Below are positions 1 to 12,510 of a stretch of DNA of 64,000 bases, in pieces. How positions within the stretch are numbered: the stretch's first letter is position 1; the number at the start of each line of letters is the position of its first letter. Source of the stretch: Diphasiastrum complanatum (taxonomy: Eukaryota; Streptophyta; Lycopodiopsida; Lycopodiales; Lycopodiaceae); assembly GCA_029204225.1 (NCBI GenBank), contig MU831573.1:62001-126000 (forward strand), in the 5' to 3' direction. Under the pieces are notes generated by a model. The model had not been told where the DNA came from, made no database searches, and was given only the letters and a program-made list of their open reading frames with translations. The translations under genes and the position numbers were made by a program.

Positions 1-777
1 AGTACCTAAAACAATCTATTTTAATTGTACATAGCAATGAGCACATCAAAATCTTAGTACAGTCATAGTGGATCGTGACAATTCAAAGTTGGCTCATGAG
101 AATTTCAATAAGTACTAAATTATAATTGGTAACTGGTAACTTGAAACTTTTAAGTAATAAACTTAAGCCTCATATAAATGTTTATTACAATTTGGATTGA
201 TTATAGTTGTACGACGTACCAAGAAATTCACTATGTGGCACTTCCAACCATTAAACATGATATTAAAACTATAACCTAGTTGTCAACAATGAGTATCAAC
301 GTTTGATCATGAATGTCAAATGATCAAGATTCCAGTCTAATTTTTGAGAGTTAAAAGTTAATCGTTCACATGAGTTCTGAAATATGTCACTTTAAAAGTT
401 ACTAGTCACTACGTAAAAGTTAAATCCTAGTACTTACTACTTAGCAATTGGAAGCAAATTTGAATGACATAACTTAAAAGGGAAAAAATGATGCATATTG
501 GGCCCATGCCCGCTTGAGGGGCTCTAGCTACTTGTCATTGTTCCTTGCTCAACAACAAGTCCTCTCATCTTGAGATTCTCATTCCAAGGCTTTGGCCTCA
601 CCTGACCAATCGTGTTCACTCTGGTCATCATCTTCCATGATGTTGGGGTCTTAGCAAGAAGAAATGGGAGATCTCAGGCATAGAAGTGATGTTGGACTAC
701 AATTTCTGCCTTCTCCATCACTTTGGAAGCAAAGCTGAACCCATAATAATTCCTACCCCCTTGTTGTGTACTACGAT
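1..777. other. AT-rich intergenic sequence
   Basis: I see no coding potential, RNA gene or clear repeat here. The stretch is AT-rich up to about 480 and then more balanced. It ends at the CACTA-like terminus. Confidence 0.6.
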
Positions 778-1420
778 CACTACAACACCCGCCCCGGTTT
801 TCGACACAATCAGCGACGAATAATGCACGTTTAATATTTTTTTATTCGTCATGGATGTCACAAACACGTTGGAACAGGGTCGTCGGAATCCCTAGCAATG
901 CGAACTCGATATCGGGCTCCCAAAAAGTAGTTCCCAACATCGACCTAGACGTCAGATTCCGACGTCTGACATGGACGTCGGAATCCGACATCCGACGTGG
1001 ACATCAGATTACGATGTCCAAGTTCGTCGTGGCAATGCTGACGTGGATGTCAAATTTTGATGTCCACGTCGGATGTCAAAATTCGACGGCTAGTGGCATT
1101 TTTTAGAACAGAAAAATACCCAATTGCGTCCACGACGAGTGTCCCCGATGTCCATCCGACGGAGAAATGGACGTAACAATCCGACATCCTCTAAAATGTT
1201 GAATTCTAACATTTGTTGGCATTTTTTAAAACAGAACGATGCCCAATTGCGTCGACGAGTGTCTAACGTCCATCCAACGGATAAATACAAGTCACAATCC
1301 GACGTCCACCAAAATGTTGATTTCCTCGGCTGTTTGCAAATTTTTTGCAAAAAGTTCTCTGATGACATCGACATCCATCCGACGTGGTGAGATGTCGGAT
1401 TCCGATGTACCTGATTAGGT
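778..1420. mobile_element. CACTA-like transposon end with subterminal repeats
   Basis: The block opens with CACTACAACACCCGCC, which fits the conserved CACTA start of plant En/Spm-type terminal inverted repeats. From about 945 to 1400 there are many copies of a GACGTCGGA/TCCGACGTC motif in both orientations, the arrangement expected of subterminal transposase-binding repeats. A perfect 9-bp inverted repeat (GACGAATAA, 815-823, with 842-850) lies just inside the end. The short ORFs across the block are low-complexity readings of the repeats. I did not find the opposite terminus or a transposase, so this is a truncated or non-autonomous copy. It could instead be another inverted-repeat family that happens to start with CACTA. 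Confidence 0.5.
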
Positions 1421-1796
1421 TAAAAAAAATAAAAAAATGTGTAAAAAATAATGCACGCATTTTTATCAAGTTGTTATTGGAAATGTGTTTTTGGAGAGGT
1501 GATGTTCTTGGATTGCTTTTGAGGCAATATTTTTGGATTGCATTAGGCATTTGGATCGAGTAGCAAGCTAAGCATGAGGTACTTCCTATTCATACATTTC
1601 TTGATGCACATTTTGGCTAGTATATATATTTACAAGTGTCGAGAGAAAAATATCTTATGCCTTAGCTGCCATTTACTCTAGTTTTTCATCTGTACAAAGT
1701 TGGTAACCACCCTTAGGATATTTGTTTCTTCAACTATTTTAGTGTTGATGATAAGTTGGCGACGTCGGTCTGCCAATGTAGCAAAAAGCGTAAAAC
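1421..1796. other. Intergenic, nothing recognised
   Basis: This AT-rich stretch lies between the CACTA-like end and a small minisatellite. I see no ORF that looks coding. Confidence 0.5.
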
Positions 1797-1985
1797 CCGA
1801 AGGTGCTCTTAGACTGAAGGTATGCAAATCCTGAAGGTGCCCTTAGACTTAAGATATGTAAATCACAAAGGCACCCTTAGACTGAAGGCAGCGAAGAAGG
1901 CGAAAAAGCCGAAGGTGCCTTAGACTGAAGGTAGTGAAGAAGGTGAAGGTGCCTTAGACTAAAGGCAACAAAAAAGACGAAGGTA
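1797..1985. repeat. Imperfect GAAGGTGCCCTTAGACT minisatellite
   Basis: About six imperfect copies of a unit reading GAAGGTGCCCTTAGACTGA, spaced roughly 25-50 bp apart, run up to the broken end of the neighbouring copia element. The last copy merges directly into copia RNase H sequence near 1985, so the array marks the element's breakpoint. Confidence 0.6.
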
Positions 1986-4140
1986 ATCTACTGCCATGTA
2001 GTTTGTTCTGCAGAAAACTAGTTCTACTTCCTTGCTGTGCACTTTCTCTCTAAAGTAATGATATCTGACTTCTATATGTTTGCTTCGAGAGTGAAATCTC
2101 GGATTGAGAGATAGCGCTATTGTGCTTTGATTGTCACAATAGATTGTTGTAGGAAGTGGTTGTGCAAGGTTCAGGTCTGCAAGCAGTTGTCTTAGCCAAA
2201 TCGCCTCTTTGGTTGCATTGGTGGCAGCTATGTATTCGGATTCCGTTGATGATAATGCAACTGAGGTCTACTTCCGGCTATTCCATGAGATTGGGCCTTG
2301 GTTGTATAAGAATACAAATCCAGAAGTTGATTTTCTGGTGTCGACATCTCCTGTCCAATCTGCATCTGTGTAGGCTTGAATGATGTTGGCAGTGTGGCTG
2401 CCTCCGTAGCAGATGCTGAGAGTTTTCATTGCTTGGATGTACTTCATGACCTTTGGTAGTGCCTTCCAATGAGTTAAGCCTGGATTTGACATGAATTGGC
2501 TGAGTGTACTGATCAAATATGCAAGGTCTGGTCCCGTGCAGATCATTGCATACATCAGTGAGCCAATGATGGATTGAAACAGGTAGCGCTTCATCTCCTC
2601 CTTTTCTGCCTCAGTTTGAGGGGACTGTTCCTTTAATAGCTTTAGTCCAGGGTCGAGTGGAAAGTCACTTGGTTTGCAGTTGGCCATTCCATACTTTTCC
2701 AACACATTGTTGAGATATCGTTGCTGACTGATAAAGGTCAGTCTGCTGGGTTGATCTCGTTGAATTTAAATTCTGAGACAATAGTGGGCTGGACCCATGT
2801 CAGTCATCTTGTATTTCTAAGCCAGCATGCATTTTGTATCCTTCATCAGATTCAGATTGTTACTGAATAATAGTGTATCATCTACGTAGAGAGTGATGAT
2901 GATGAAGTAATATGATACAGACTTGAAGTAGACATTCGAGTATGTTGAGTTTAAAATAAAACCATTCTCTATTAGATACTTTGATCTTCTGGAACCAGGC
3001 TCTGGGTGACTGTTTTAGCCCATAGAGCGCCTTGTGGATTTTGCATACAAAGTGTTGTTGCTTGCCGTTGAGTTCATATCCCTTTGGCTGTGTCGTATAG
3101 ATTTTCTCTTCAATGGTTCCATTGAGGAAAGCGGTATGGACATCCGTTTGGTGGACTTCAAGATCTGTTGCGGCTGCAAAGGAGAGAGAGTAGGTGGATC
3201 GACGCATGTTTGATGATTGGGCTGAAGGTTTCTGAATAATCCAGGTCTGGAATCTTAGAGCGACTAGCCTGACCTTGTAATGATTTAGCCTTTCTTCAAG
3301 TTTTGAATAATCTAGATCTAGAATATGAGAAAAGCCTTTGGTGACTAGCCTGGCCTTGTAATGATTTAGCCTTCCTTCAACGTTGTACTTTGCCTTGAAT
3401 ATCCATTTGCATGGAATCGATCTTCGGTCCTTTGGCGGCTCAGGGAGTGTCCATATTTGATTCTCCATGAGAGAATCAAATTCAGTGTCCATCGCTGCTT
3501 TCCACTGGTCAGCATCAGGAGTAGACATCGCCTCAAAAACGGTGTTCGGTTCCTACACGAAGTAGCAGGCCGGATCATCCATGAATCTGAATGGAGGCTG
3601 TCTGGACATGTTCGACCTCCTAGGTTGAACTTCGGTCCTCTGATGTGGGTTGACTCGTTGAGGTTCTGACTCAATGTCTGAGTCAACATCGATGTTCTGC
3701 AATTGAATCTCTGGATCAGAATTGACTGGTTGTTCGATTCTTGGATTGGAATTATCAGCGGCTTTCCCTTTGTGGTCGATGAACTGGTCTTTCACGAAAA
3801 TGACATCTCTACTGGTGAATGCCTTCTTGGTATCCAAATTGTAGAGCTTGTATGCCTTGTGATTTGGAGAATAGCCGATGAAGATCGTCTTCCTACTCTT
3901 ATCATCCAACTTTCTTCTTAGATCCTTAGGGATCTAAGCGAAAGTGATGCATCCAAATAGTCGAATATGTTTGAGTGATGGTTTTGATCCAGTCCACACC
4001 TCATAAGGTGTCTTGCCGTTCAGGGCTTTGGTGATGGATCGATTCTGCAAGTAGGCAGTTGTAGTAATAGCTTCTGTCCAGAATCTATTTGGAAGAGAGG
4101 CATTGGTCATCATGCTCTTGGCACTCTTGATGAGTATCTG
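1986..4140 (-). pseudogene. Ty1/copia pol remnant (IN C-terminus, RT, RNase H)
   Basis: Read on the minus strand from 4140 downward, this is the 3' half of a copia polyprotein. It starts in the integrase core C-terminus (AKSMMTNASLPNRFWTEA), continues with TIFIGYSPNHKAYKLYN, and then enters the reverse transcriptase (IPCKWIFKAKYN, VHTAFLNGTIEEKIY, KALYGLKQSPRAWF). RNase H follows (YTDADWTGDVDTRKSTSGF) and runs to about 1986 (SKHIEVRYHYFREKVHSKEV). Several stops and frameshifts interrupt it, for example near 3553 and between 2705 and 2878. No LTR, gag or protease is attached, so both ends are truncated. It belongs to the same family as the split plus-strand element A (25.9-33.1 kb), with which it shares near-identical stretches such as the IIGSLMYAMIC block. 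It is certainly dead. Confidence 0.9.
3228..3381 (-). repeat. Local tandem duplication inside the copia RT
   Basis: A segment of about 75 bp encoding LNHYKARLV and its flank is present twice in a row (about 3228-3298 and 3302-3381), with roughly 85% identity by eye. The reading frame stays open, so the predicted RT repeats LNHYKARLV / LNHYKVRLV. Confidence 0.75.
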
Positions 4141-6454
<2,314 letters not shown>

Positions 6455-6459
6455 ACAAG

Positions 6460-6902
6460 AATTTCTTTATTTTGACATTTTCAAAAATTTGTAACTTCCG
6501 CAATACTTAACGAAATGAGAAAAAAAATTATATCTCCAGAAAGGCCTTTCAATGCTCTATAGCTGCAGCTATTCAGATGGAATTATAGAGAATAGAAGGT
6601 TGGGCGAAAAATGAATCAAACAGGGCATAAAAATAAAAATAAAATCTAGAAGTTTCTGATTTTTGACAAGTTTACAGAATTTTGTGGCCAACTTCAAAAA
6701 ATTGGAACTTGCTCAATACTGAACGGAATCCAAAAACAATTATATGACTAAAAAGCCCTTTCAATGTCTACTCTACAATCCTAGATATTCAGATCGAATT
6801 ACAGAGACTAGAAAATTGGGCGGAATTGAATAAAAAAGAGTATAAAAAGAAAAAAAAAACAGAATTTTTAAATTTTTGACGAGTTTACAAAATTGTGTTG
6901 CC
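6460..6902. repeat. Two-copy tandem repeat, period about 213 bp
   Basis: Two diverged head-to-tail copies are visible. Anchor phrases are TTTTTGACAAGTTTACA at 6660 against TTTTTGACGAGTTTACA at 6873, and CCTTTCAATG with TATTCAGAT(G/C)GAATTA in both. There is no coding potential. Confidence 0.7.
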
Positions 6903-7498
6903 AAGAGATTCTAATAACAACATTATAAGAATAAGGGAATGTATAGAAGTAGACTAATAGTGCATTGTAACCATATTCATAGGCCCGGCTCACTCAGATT
7001 GACATTTTCAATTCTTATGACAAGTGCAATCTTGGATTCATTGTGGTGATTTTGTAGTGAGAGACTAGTGGACTCAACAACAAAAAGTATATGGAGGACT
7101 AAGTGAATTCCCATAGCGCATCATAAATTACTATAGACTAAGTGAATTCATAGCATTAGAAAATACTATGTAAAGTAGGATACCAGAAGTTGGTGAAATT
7201 GTACTTTGTGTAAGAGGGATAATCTAATAGCCTTACAAATAATTGTGTAATTCAATGCAGTAAATATACAGGACAAAAAGTCAAGTTGAAGGCCATATAA
7301 TCAAGATTGGCTTCTTTTAAGCTTATCAATTAGCTTATATTTAAATGTAGCCATTGAATATAATAAACCTAGATAAATCGCCAAAAAAGAGATCTCTTAT
7401 ATGATATCGATCACTCATGGCTACAAAACAATTGTGTACATTCATTCATTCTTCTCCTCATTGATATGTATGATGTAAATGTTTCCTGCACTTTGATT
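6903..7498. other. AT-rich intergenic sequence
   Basis: No gene, RNA or clear repeat is seen between the 213-bp duplication and the TRIM-like remnant. Confidence 0.5.
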
Positions 7499-7806
7499 TA
7501 TTACAAAACTTGGCCCATTGGCCACGTGCGGGCCGCGTGTTGGGATCCCACCCCCAACCGCCTAGCCACCCGCGTCCACATGCCCTCAATGCCCAAAAGG
7601 GTTGCGCCAGAGGACAAGGGACTAAGGACTCGTAACTTCTTAAGTACCCCTCATTCCAATCACTTGGAATACTTATGGGATTTGCTTCAACGTCTTGTGC
7701 TCTCAGGTGCCTTCACACAGACAGGCGTGAGCCCCGTATGGCTTGCCTTATCCGTCAACACTCCCCCTCAAGCGAGCACAGGGGTAAACCGGGCTCTGAT
7801 ACCATA
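7499..7806 (-). mobile_element. TRIM/SMART-like LTR element remnant
   Basis: On the minus strand a textbook tRNA-Met primer-binding site, TGGTATCAGAGC (about 7791-7802), is followed after only about 20 bases by a polypurine tract AGGGGGAG. Immediately after it comes TGTTGACGG, which looks like the start of a 3' LTR. PBS and PPT with almost nothing between them is the layout of terminal-repeat retrotransposons in miniature. The candidate 3' LTR would run down to about 7499. The expected 5' LTR copy above 7806 is not visible; a long (GA)n tract lies there instead. The boundaries are therefore tentative, and a deleted copia element is the alternative. Confidence 0.45.
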
Positions 7807-7808
7807 TT

Positions 7809-7934
<126 letters not shown>

Positions 7935-8179
7935 GCTTCTCATAATTTACATGCTTGATGTGTGTTCTTCAAAAGACTGGATTTATGAAAAGCTTGTCTA
8001 ATCATAATGATAGAAACTATCAACAAGGTGGAGCCAGGTGGAGCCCATGTTACAAATGAAGCTTCACATAAAAGAGCACTAAGATTTCCCTAACCTACTA
8101 TGGAGACCTTATTGATATCCAAGTGAGCATGGAGAGCTTTCACTACTCCCATCAATAAAACATCATTTTTCTAGGTGTT

Positions 8180-8960
8180 CAATGCAACAATGTGCATCAA
8201 CATTACCGTTGCCTTCCCAAATCCTGCATTTCCCAAGCTGCATTCCTAGGATTTGTCTTTTCCAATGTTTCATTTTCACATTCCCAAGATCTGCTCCACA
8301 TTTTTACACTCCTAGATCTTGCATTTTCACACACTCCATCCTACATTTCCAAATTTCCCAAATCATACATTTCCAAATTTTTATTTTCTCCACTTTTACA
8401 TTCCCGAACTTCTTGCTTTTCCAAATATCTGCATTCCCAAATTCCACATTCCCAAAACTATTCATGTCTTCCCGCACCATTTTGCCTCCCAAGATCCATC
8501 TTCCCCACAATTTAGTCTATCATGTTTGCCTTCCCAGATCATGCATACTCCAAGTTGCGTTCCCTTAGAACTCTCTTCCCCAGCTTTCCACTTTCACATT
8601 CCCAAGATCTGCTCCACATTCCTACATTCCCAAGTCTTGCAGTTTTGCAAATTTGTACATTCCCAAAAAATTTCAAATTCTCCAAATTGTACATTCCCAA
8701 AATTTTAAGCTTTCCATGTTCACATTCACCAGCTTTTTACTTTTTTAAATATTTGCAACCCCAAGATCTGCTCCACACTCTTACATTTTCATATATTACA
8801 CTTTCTCACTTTTTACTTCTCCACATTTGTCTTCCCAGCCCACATTCTCCATCACCCAGATTTGAAGACTTGATCTGAAAAGTTCAACTCTCCCAAGAGC
8901 CTACATTCCCAAATTTTGCTTTCTTACGGTGTGGTTCTGATTGATCCTTGCTTTCCCAAG
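8180..8960. repeat. C/T-rich degenerate repeat built on CATTCCCAA
   Basis: Dozens of imperfect copies of CATTCCCAA(G/A)(A/T)T, with phrases such as ATCTGCTCCACATT recurring several times, fill nearly 800 bases. The overlapping ORFs rich in F, H, P and S are artefacts of the composition. A stretch with the reverse-complement flavour (TTGGGAAT, TTTGGAAAT) occurs at about 33640-33890. Confidence 0.7.
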
Positions 8961-10240
8961 GCCTCAATTCTCATATCATGACCTCGTCGGCCTGAGAATG
9001 TGTAAATCTGATATTGACAAGTCATCTCAAGTCAGCAAGTACCTTGCTAGATCCCAAAGATCCAGAAGGAACAGCCTTTACATTCCCAAAATCTATTCAA
9101 ATTGGTAAATGTCAAGATCCAATAGCACGATGGAAATTTGATCAAGCATCAAAGAATTGGGAGCATACAGAACTTGGATCAAGATTAAGACTCATCCACC
9201 CACCCACTTCACCCTTTATTGACTAATTCATCATTGTTTTTCTCTCATTTATTTCATCATCCCTTTCTCTTTTAAAAAAACACACTATTGGAGCACCAAG
9301 AACCAATAGTCATCTCTTGAAGCGCCATCCTACGATGACATTCATTCATCCATCCATTCTAGAAGCTATGTCAACCCCAACAACTCAGTTATCAAGCATT
9401 AACATGCAACATAAGGAGACAATTCTTTAGTACCTTCAAATAATTTATCATATAGCAAAGGACTGTCATCCACCAATCCCAACATCGGTAATCATCAAGA
9501 AATTTTATTTGAGGACTGAGGAGCGACATTCGTTATCGAATGAAGAACCTCACCTCTTATGCAACATTGAAGAAAATTCTTGATGATGCCATGCAAATTG
9601 AATCCACATTGTTCGTATTTAAGATTCTAACTTAGATTCTGAGTTGGATCAAATATCTAGATTAGCAATAATAAGGGGTTCAGGGATAACACTAATGTCA
9701 AATAACGAAGTAGCAAGGGGAGATCTAGCTTCACAAAGGAGCAATGGAGAGAAATGTGAATCATCATGTCAAAGCCACAATCTAGAAGATAATCCAAAGC
9801 ATTAGAGGAATATTTCCAAAATTAAAAAAGATCCTTTGTTAAAATACTTTATTTTTTTTCTCTAGTTTTGACCATGACTTGGCCCAATCAAATGCACAAA
9901 TTTCAAATCTACGTAACGTAGCTCAAATAAACTGATAAAAATATATTACAACAAACTTTGAAATTTGCGTCGGGCAGCATGGATGTCCCATTGCTTGTCT
10001 CTTCCTGCCTGAATCTGTCCAACGTTAATACCTCAAGTTAAATTTATTTAACTATGCTGGTTATTAGAATGAAATTTGTTAACTAGACTAGTTATAGTTA
10101 TAGAAATATAGTATGCACAATAACTAGAAATATAGTATGCACAGACTATTGTGGCATTTTCATGAGATTAAGTGTGATACAAAAAATTGAATTGAGTATC
10201 ATATCAGAGAGATTTTTGGTGCCCAAGCTTTGACAATAGC
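8961..10240. other. Intergenic, no gene recognised
   Basis: The one open stretch (about 9014-9226, 70 codons) has no motif I recognise. The remainder is AT-rich and featureless. Confidence 0.5.
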
Positions 10241-10253
10241 AATGACAAGGAGA

Positions 10254-11374
10254 CACAGTTGAGTTTGTGATTCTTTACAATGAGAAAGATGACGCTGATA
10301 ACTGGAAGCCAAATAAATATACGAAGAATTCATGGGTGTTGCTGCATCCATCATCAAAGGGCAATTTCGACAGGAGAAAAGGGCAAACATGACATACAAA
10401 TCTTATTGGAAAGCAAAAATTTTGGATTTTAAGACAACTCCCGGAGGTCACTCTATATCAGAAGTTTTAGTACAACATGTTTATATGCATTCAAAAATAC
10501 AAGTACAAGATATCAATCCTCCTGATCATCGAAAATGTAATTGGAAGCATATCAAAACATATGCACTCTACTGCAATCATAGGTGTTTTTTGATTGAAGC
10601 TCTTTAGATTACAATTTAAATCATTTAACATTTTTCTTCTTTTAAATTTATATCTATAAAAAATAAGTGATTGGGAACAAGCACAATCACTTGCAAGAAT
10701 ATAGGATGTGATTCACTCTGATGTTGGAAAGTTGCAATACAGAGGAAGAAGACCAAATGAAGGTATATACTTTTATGAATCTTCATATATTCCATTGCCA
10801 AGTATTCAGAGTGATAAGTGGCCTAATCCTGACAGTATTGTTTTTGAATCCTTCAGATGCAAGCTACTCTTGGATGTTAGAAATGCCATGAAGATAAGTA
10901 CGAGTTCAAAAATTGTTCACCTAAGCTGATTTCTCTCATTGCATATATTTGTTGATTTTTTCTCAAGTGCAAGTGTTCTAAGGACACTAACTTTATTATT
11001 TTGCAAGGATTTATCAGATGAAATAATGTCAGATCTCATGGATCAAGGCTGGGATAGTAAAACAAATAATGATATAGAATGCAGGATAAAAAAGTCGTCA
11101 ATGATCTTCCGTTATCATATCAAGAACAAATGCTCGGTCTCACATTAGCTATCAGAGATTCAAAAATACTGATGGTACATGGCTACCACTAGATCAAGAC
11201 TTTCAACTAAACGGTCACACAGATCGAAAGGAGATAAGCATCATACACAACAAATAATTTTTTACTATGCTTGAGGTGGAAGAGCATTGGATGCTTGATT
11301 TTATCATAGCAGAGCTCATGCTATTACAAACCAATCTACCCACTTATTTCAGGTTCATCATCAATGAAGGACTC
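10254..11374 (+). pseudogene. Unit 1: spliced BAH-like / ubiquitin-like gene, degraded
   Basis: Three exon-like blocks (about 10254-10542, 10663-10893 and 11008-11374) match the exons of the unit 2 gene at 45.65-46.8 kb residue by residue. Shared phrases include W(V/I)L(L/M)HPSSKG, VLVQH(V/A)Y(M/L)H, DVIH.D, LQYRGR.P, DLS(D/E)EI and SSMIFRYHI. The W.A.ILDF..VLVQH..Y pattern followed by DVIH resembles a BAH domain, a chromatin reader fold; this is inference. The last block (LEVEEHWMLDFIIAELMLLQ) may be part of a ubiquitin-like fold. A donor GTAAGT follows at 11375. There is a one-base frameshift at KG/QF near 10370, a stop at 10706 and lost donors, so the copy is dead. It faces the minus-strand protease gene. 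Confidence 0.6.
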
Positions 11375-11986
11375 GTAAGTACTCTATGTTTATTGCCATT
11401 TCACAATAGTACACACTAAAGGAAAATGACATAATTTGCAATGACACATTCACTAATATTTGAGTTGTCACAGTTGCAAAAAAGATAGGAGCTAATAACG
11501 TGCTGCAAAAATATACCTACAACAATCACCATTGTGGAAGAGCAATAGCTTAAAATATAGTTCAGTAAAATCTGGATAAGAATCTTTCATTATATAAACG
11601 AAAGCCCAAGTTGGGCATCAATAGATATATTCAAGACTCTCAAATTCAATATAATGGAGTTGCATTTGATATAGACATGTATATTTTTCTATCATTTCTA
11701 TACATTTTGAATCTATCTTTGTTTAGTGCTATCTATATTTTTCTAATCTTTATTTAGTATAATAAGATCATCAGCAATGCCATCATCAACAGGGGCTGGG
11801 TGAAGCCTTGCCCTCGCCAGTATGCTCAAGATAATTTCTTGCCTGAATTTGTACACCTAGGTTGCTGTGTATTTTCAAAGTTTAAACTACAAGATAGAAT
11901 ATTCACGTTTTAGTTACGATTATAAAATTTACTAAATAGAAAAATTAATCACGATTTCAAAACCAAAAATAAACAGAATAACTTAC
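11375..11986. other. Region between the convergent unit 1 genes
   Basis: This lies between the last recognised exon of the plus-strand gene and the most distal exon of the minus-strand protease gene. It probably holds 3' exons or UTRs of one or both, but I cannot define them. Confidence 0.4.
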
Positions 11987-12505
11987 CTTTGAAATATCAA
12001 CATTCTGTTGAAGGTTGAACCACTCAAAAAATAACTTTTCATTATACAAAGTGTACCACCCACAACTGAATGAATCATTTTGCTGGGGTGACTGCAAAAA
12101 GTTCAACACACAAGATATCAATGAAGAAAACCACACAATGAATGGAATACATTAGAATGTTGATTTTAAAATGTTGATGAGATGGACAGGATTTACCTCC
12201 TGACTGATGATCTCCCATTCTATGACTTCGCATTCTCGTTTGGAATGTAATTACATATTGTCGGCAGGATCAAGTCAATATCCTTATGCATATTACTAGC
12301 CGAATTCATCTTTACACATAAAAGTTTAATTACATTATGTACATATCTTGTGATAAAGATTAGATTTAATCTCCGGTGCTCACTGCAAAATAAAATGGAC
12401 AATCCATTAGCTGCAATTCTAAGAAATATTTCCAATTTGGAATGCCAATGATAAAGCTATTAACAACAAGAAGCATATAAATTGTCTTACTTGGTATGAT
12501 ATGGC
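11987..12505 (-). pseudogene. Unit 1: Ulp1-like cysteine protease, catalytic exons
   Basis: The minus strand shows three exon pieces with good splice sites. A short piece ends KYLLVPYHT and is cut by a GTAAGA donor at 12490. The next exon, 12382-12197, begins N-EHRRLNLIF. The last, 12091-11987 (exactly 35 codons), begins SPQQNDSFSCGWYTLY and ends at a GTAAGT donor. The order H(W)xL, then an MNS segment, then QQN..SxxCG is the signature of C48/Ulp1 peptidases, where His, Asp/Asn, Gln and Cys form the active site. Unit 2 keeps the canonical EHWSLYVLF, while here the Trp is replaced by Arg. A one-base shift lies between the MNS and IISQE segments near 12240. The role, if any intact relative exists, would be processing of a ubiquitin-like modifier. 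Confidence 0.7.
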
Positions 12506-12510
12506 ACAAG
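12506..12510. repeat. Target-site duplication ACAAG (left)
   Basis: This five-base duplication matches 14370-14374 and flanks the copia insertion. Removing the element plus one copy restores an open reading frame through the protease gene. Confidence 0.85.

Noticed and set aside
8182-8878. Overlapping plus-strand ORFs of 107-129 codons rich in F, H, P, S
   Set aside because: They arise from the CATTCCCAA repeat in several frames at once and have no domain or codon signature.
9014-9226. 70-codon ORF with mixed composition
   Set aside because: No homology I recognise, no neighbouring exon signals, and length within chance for this sequence.
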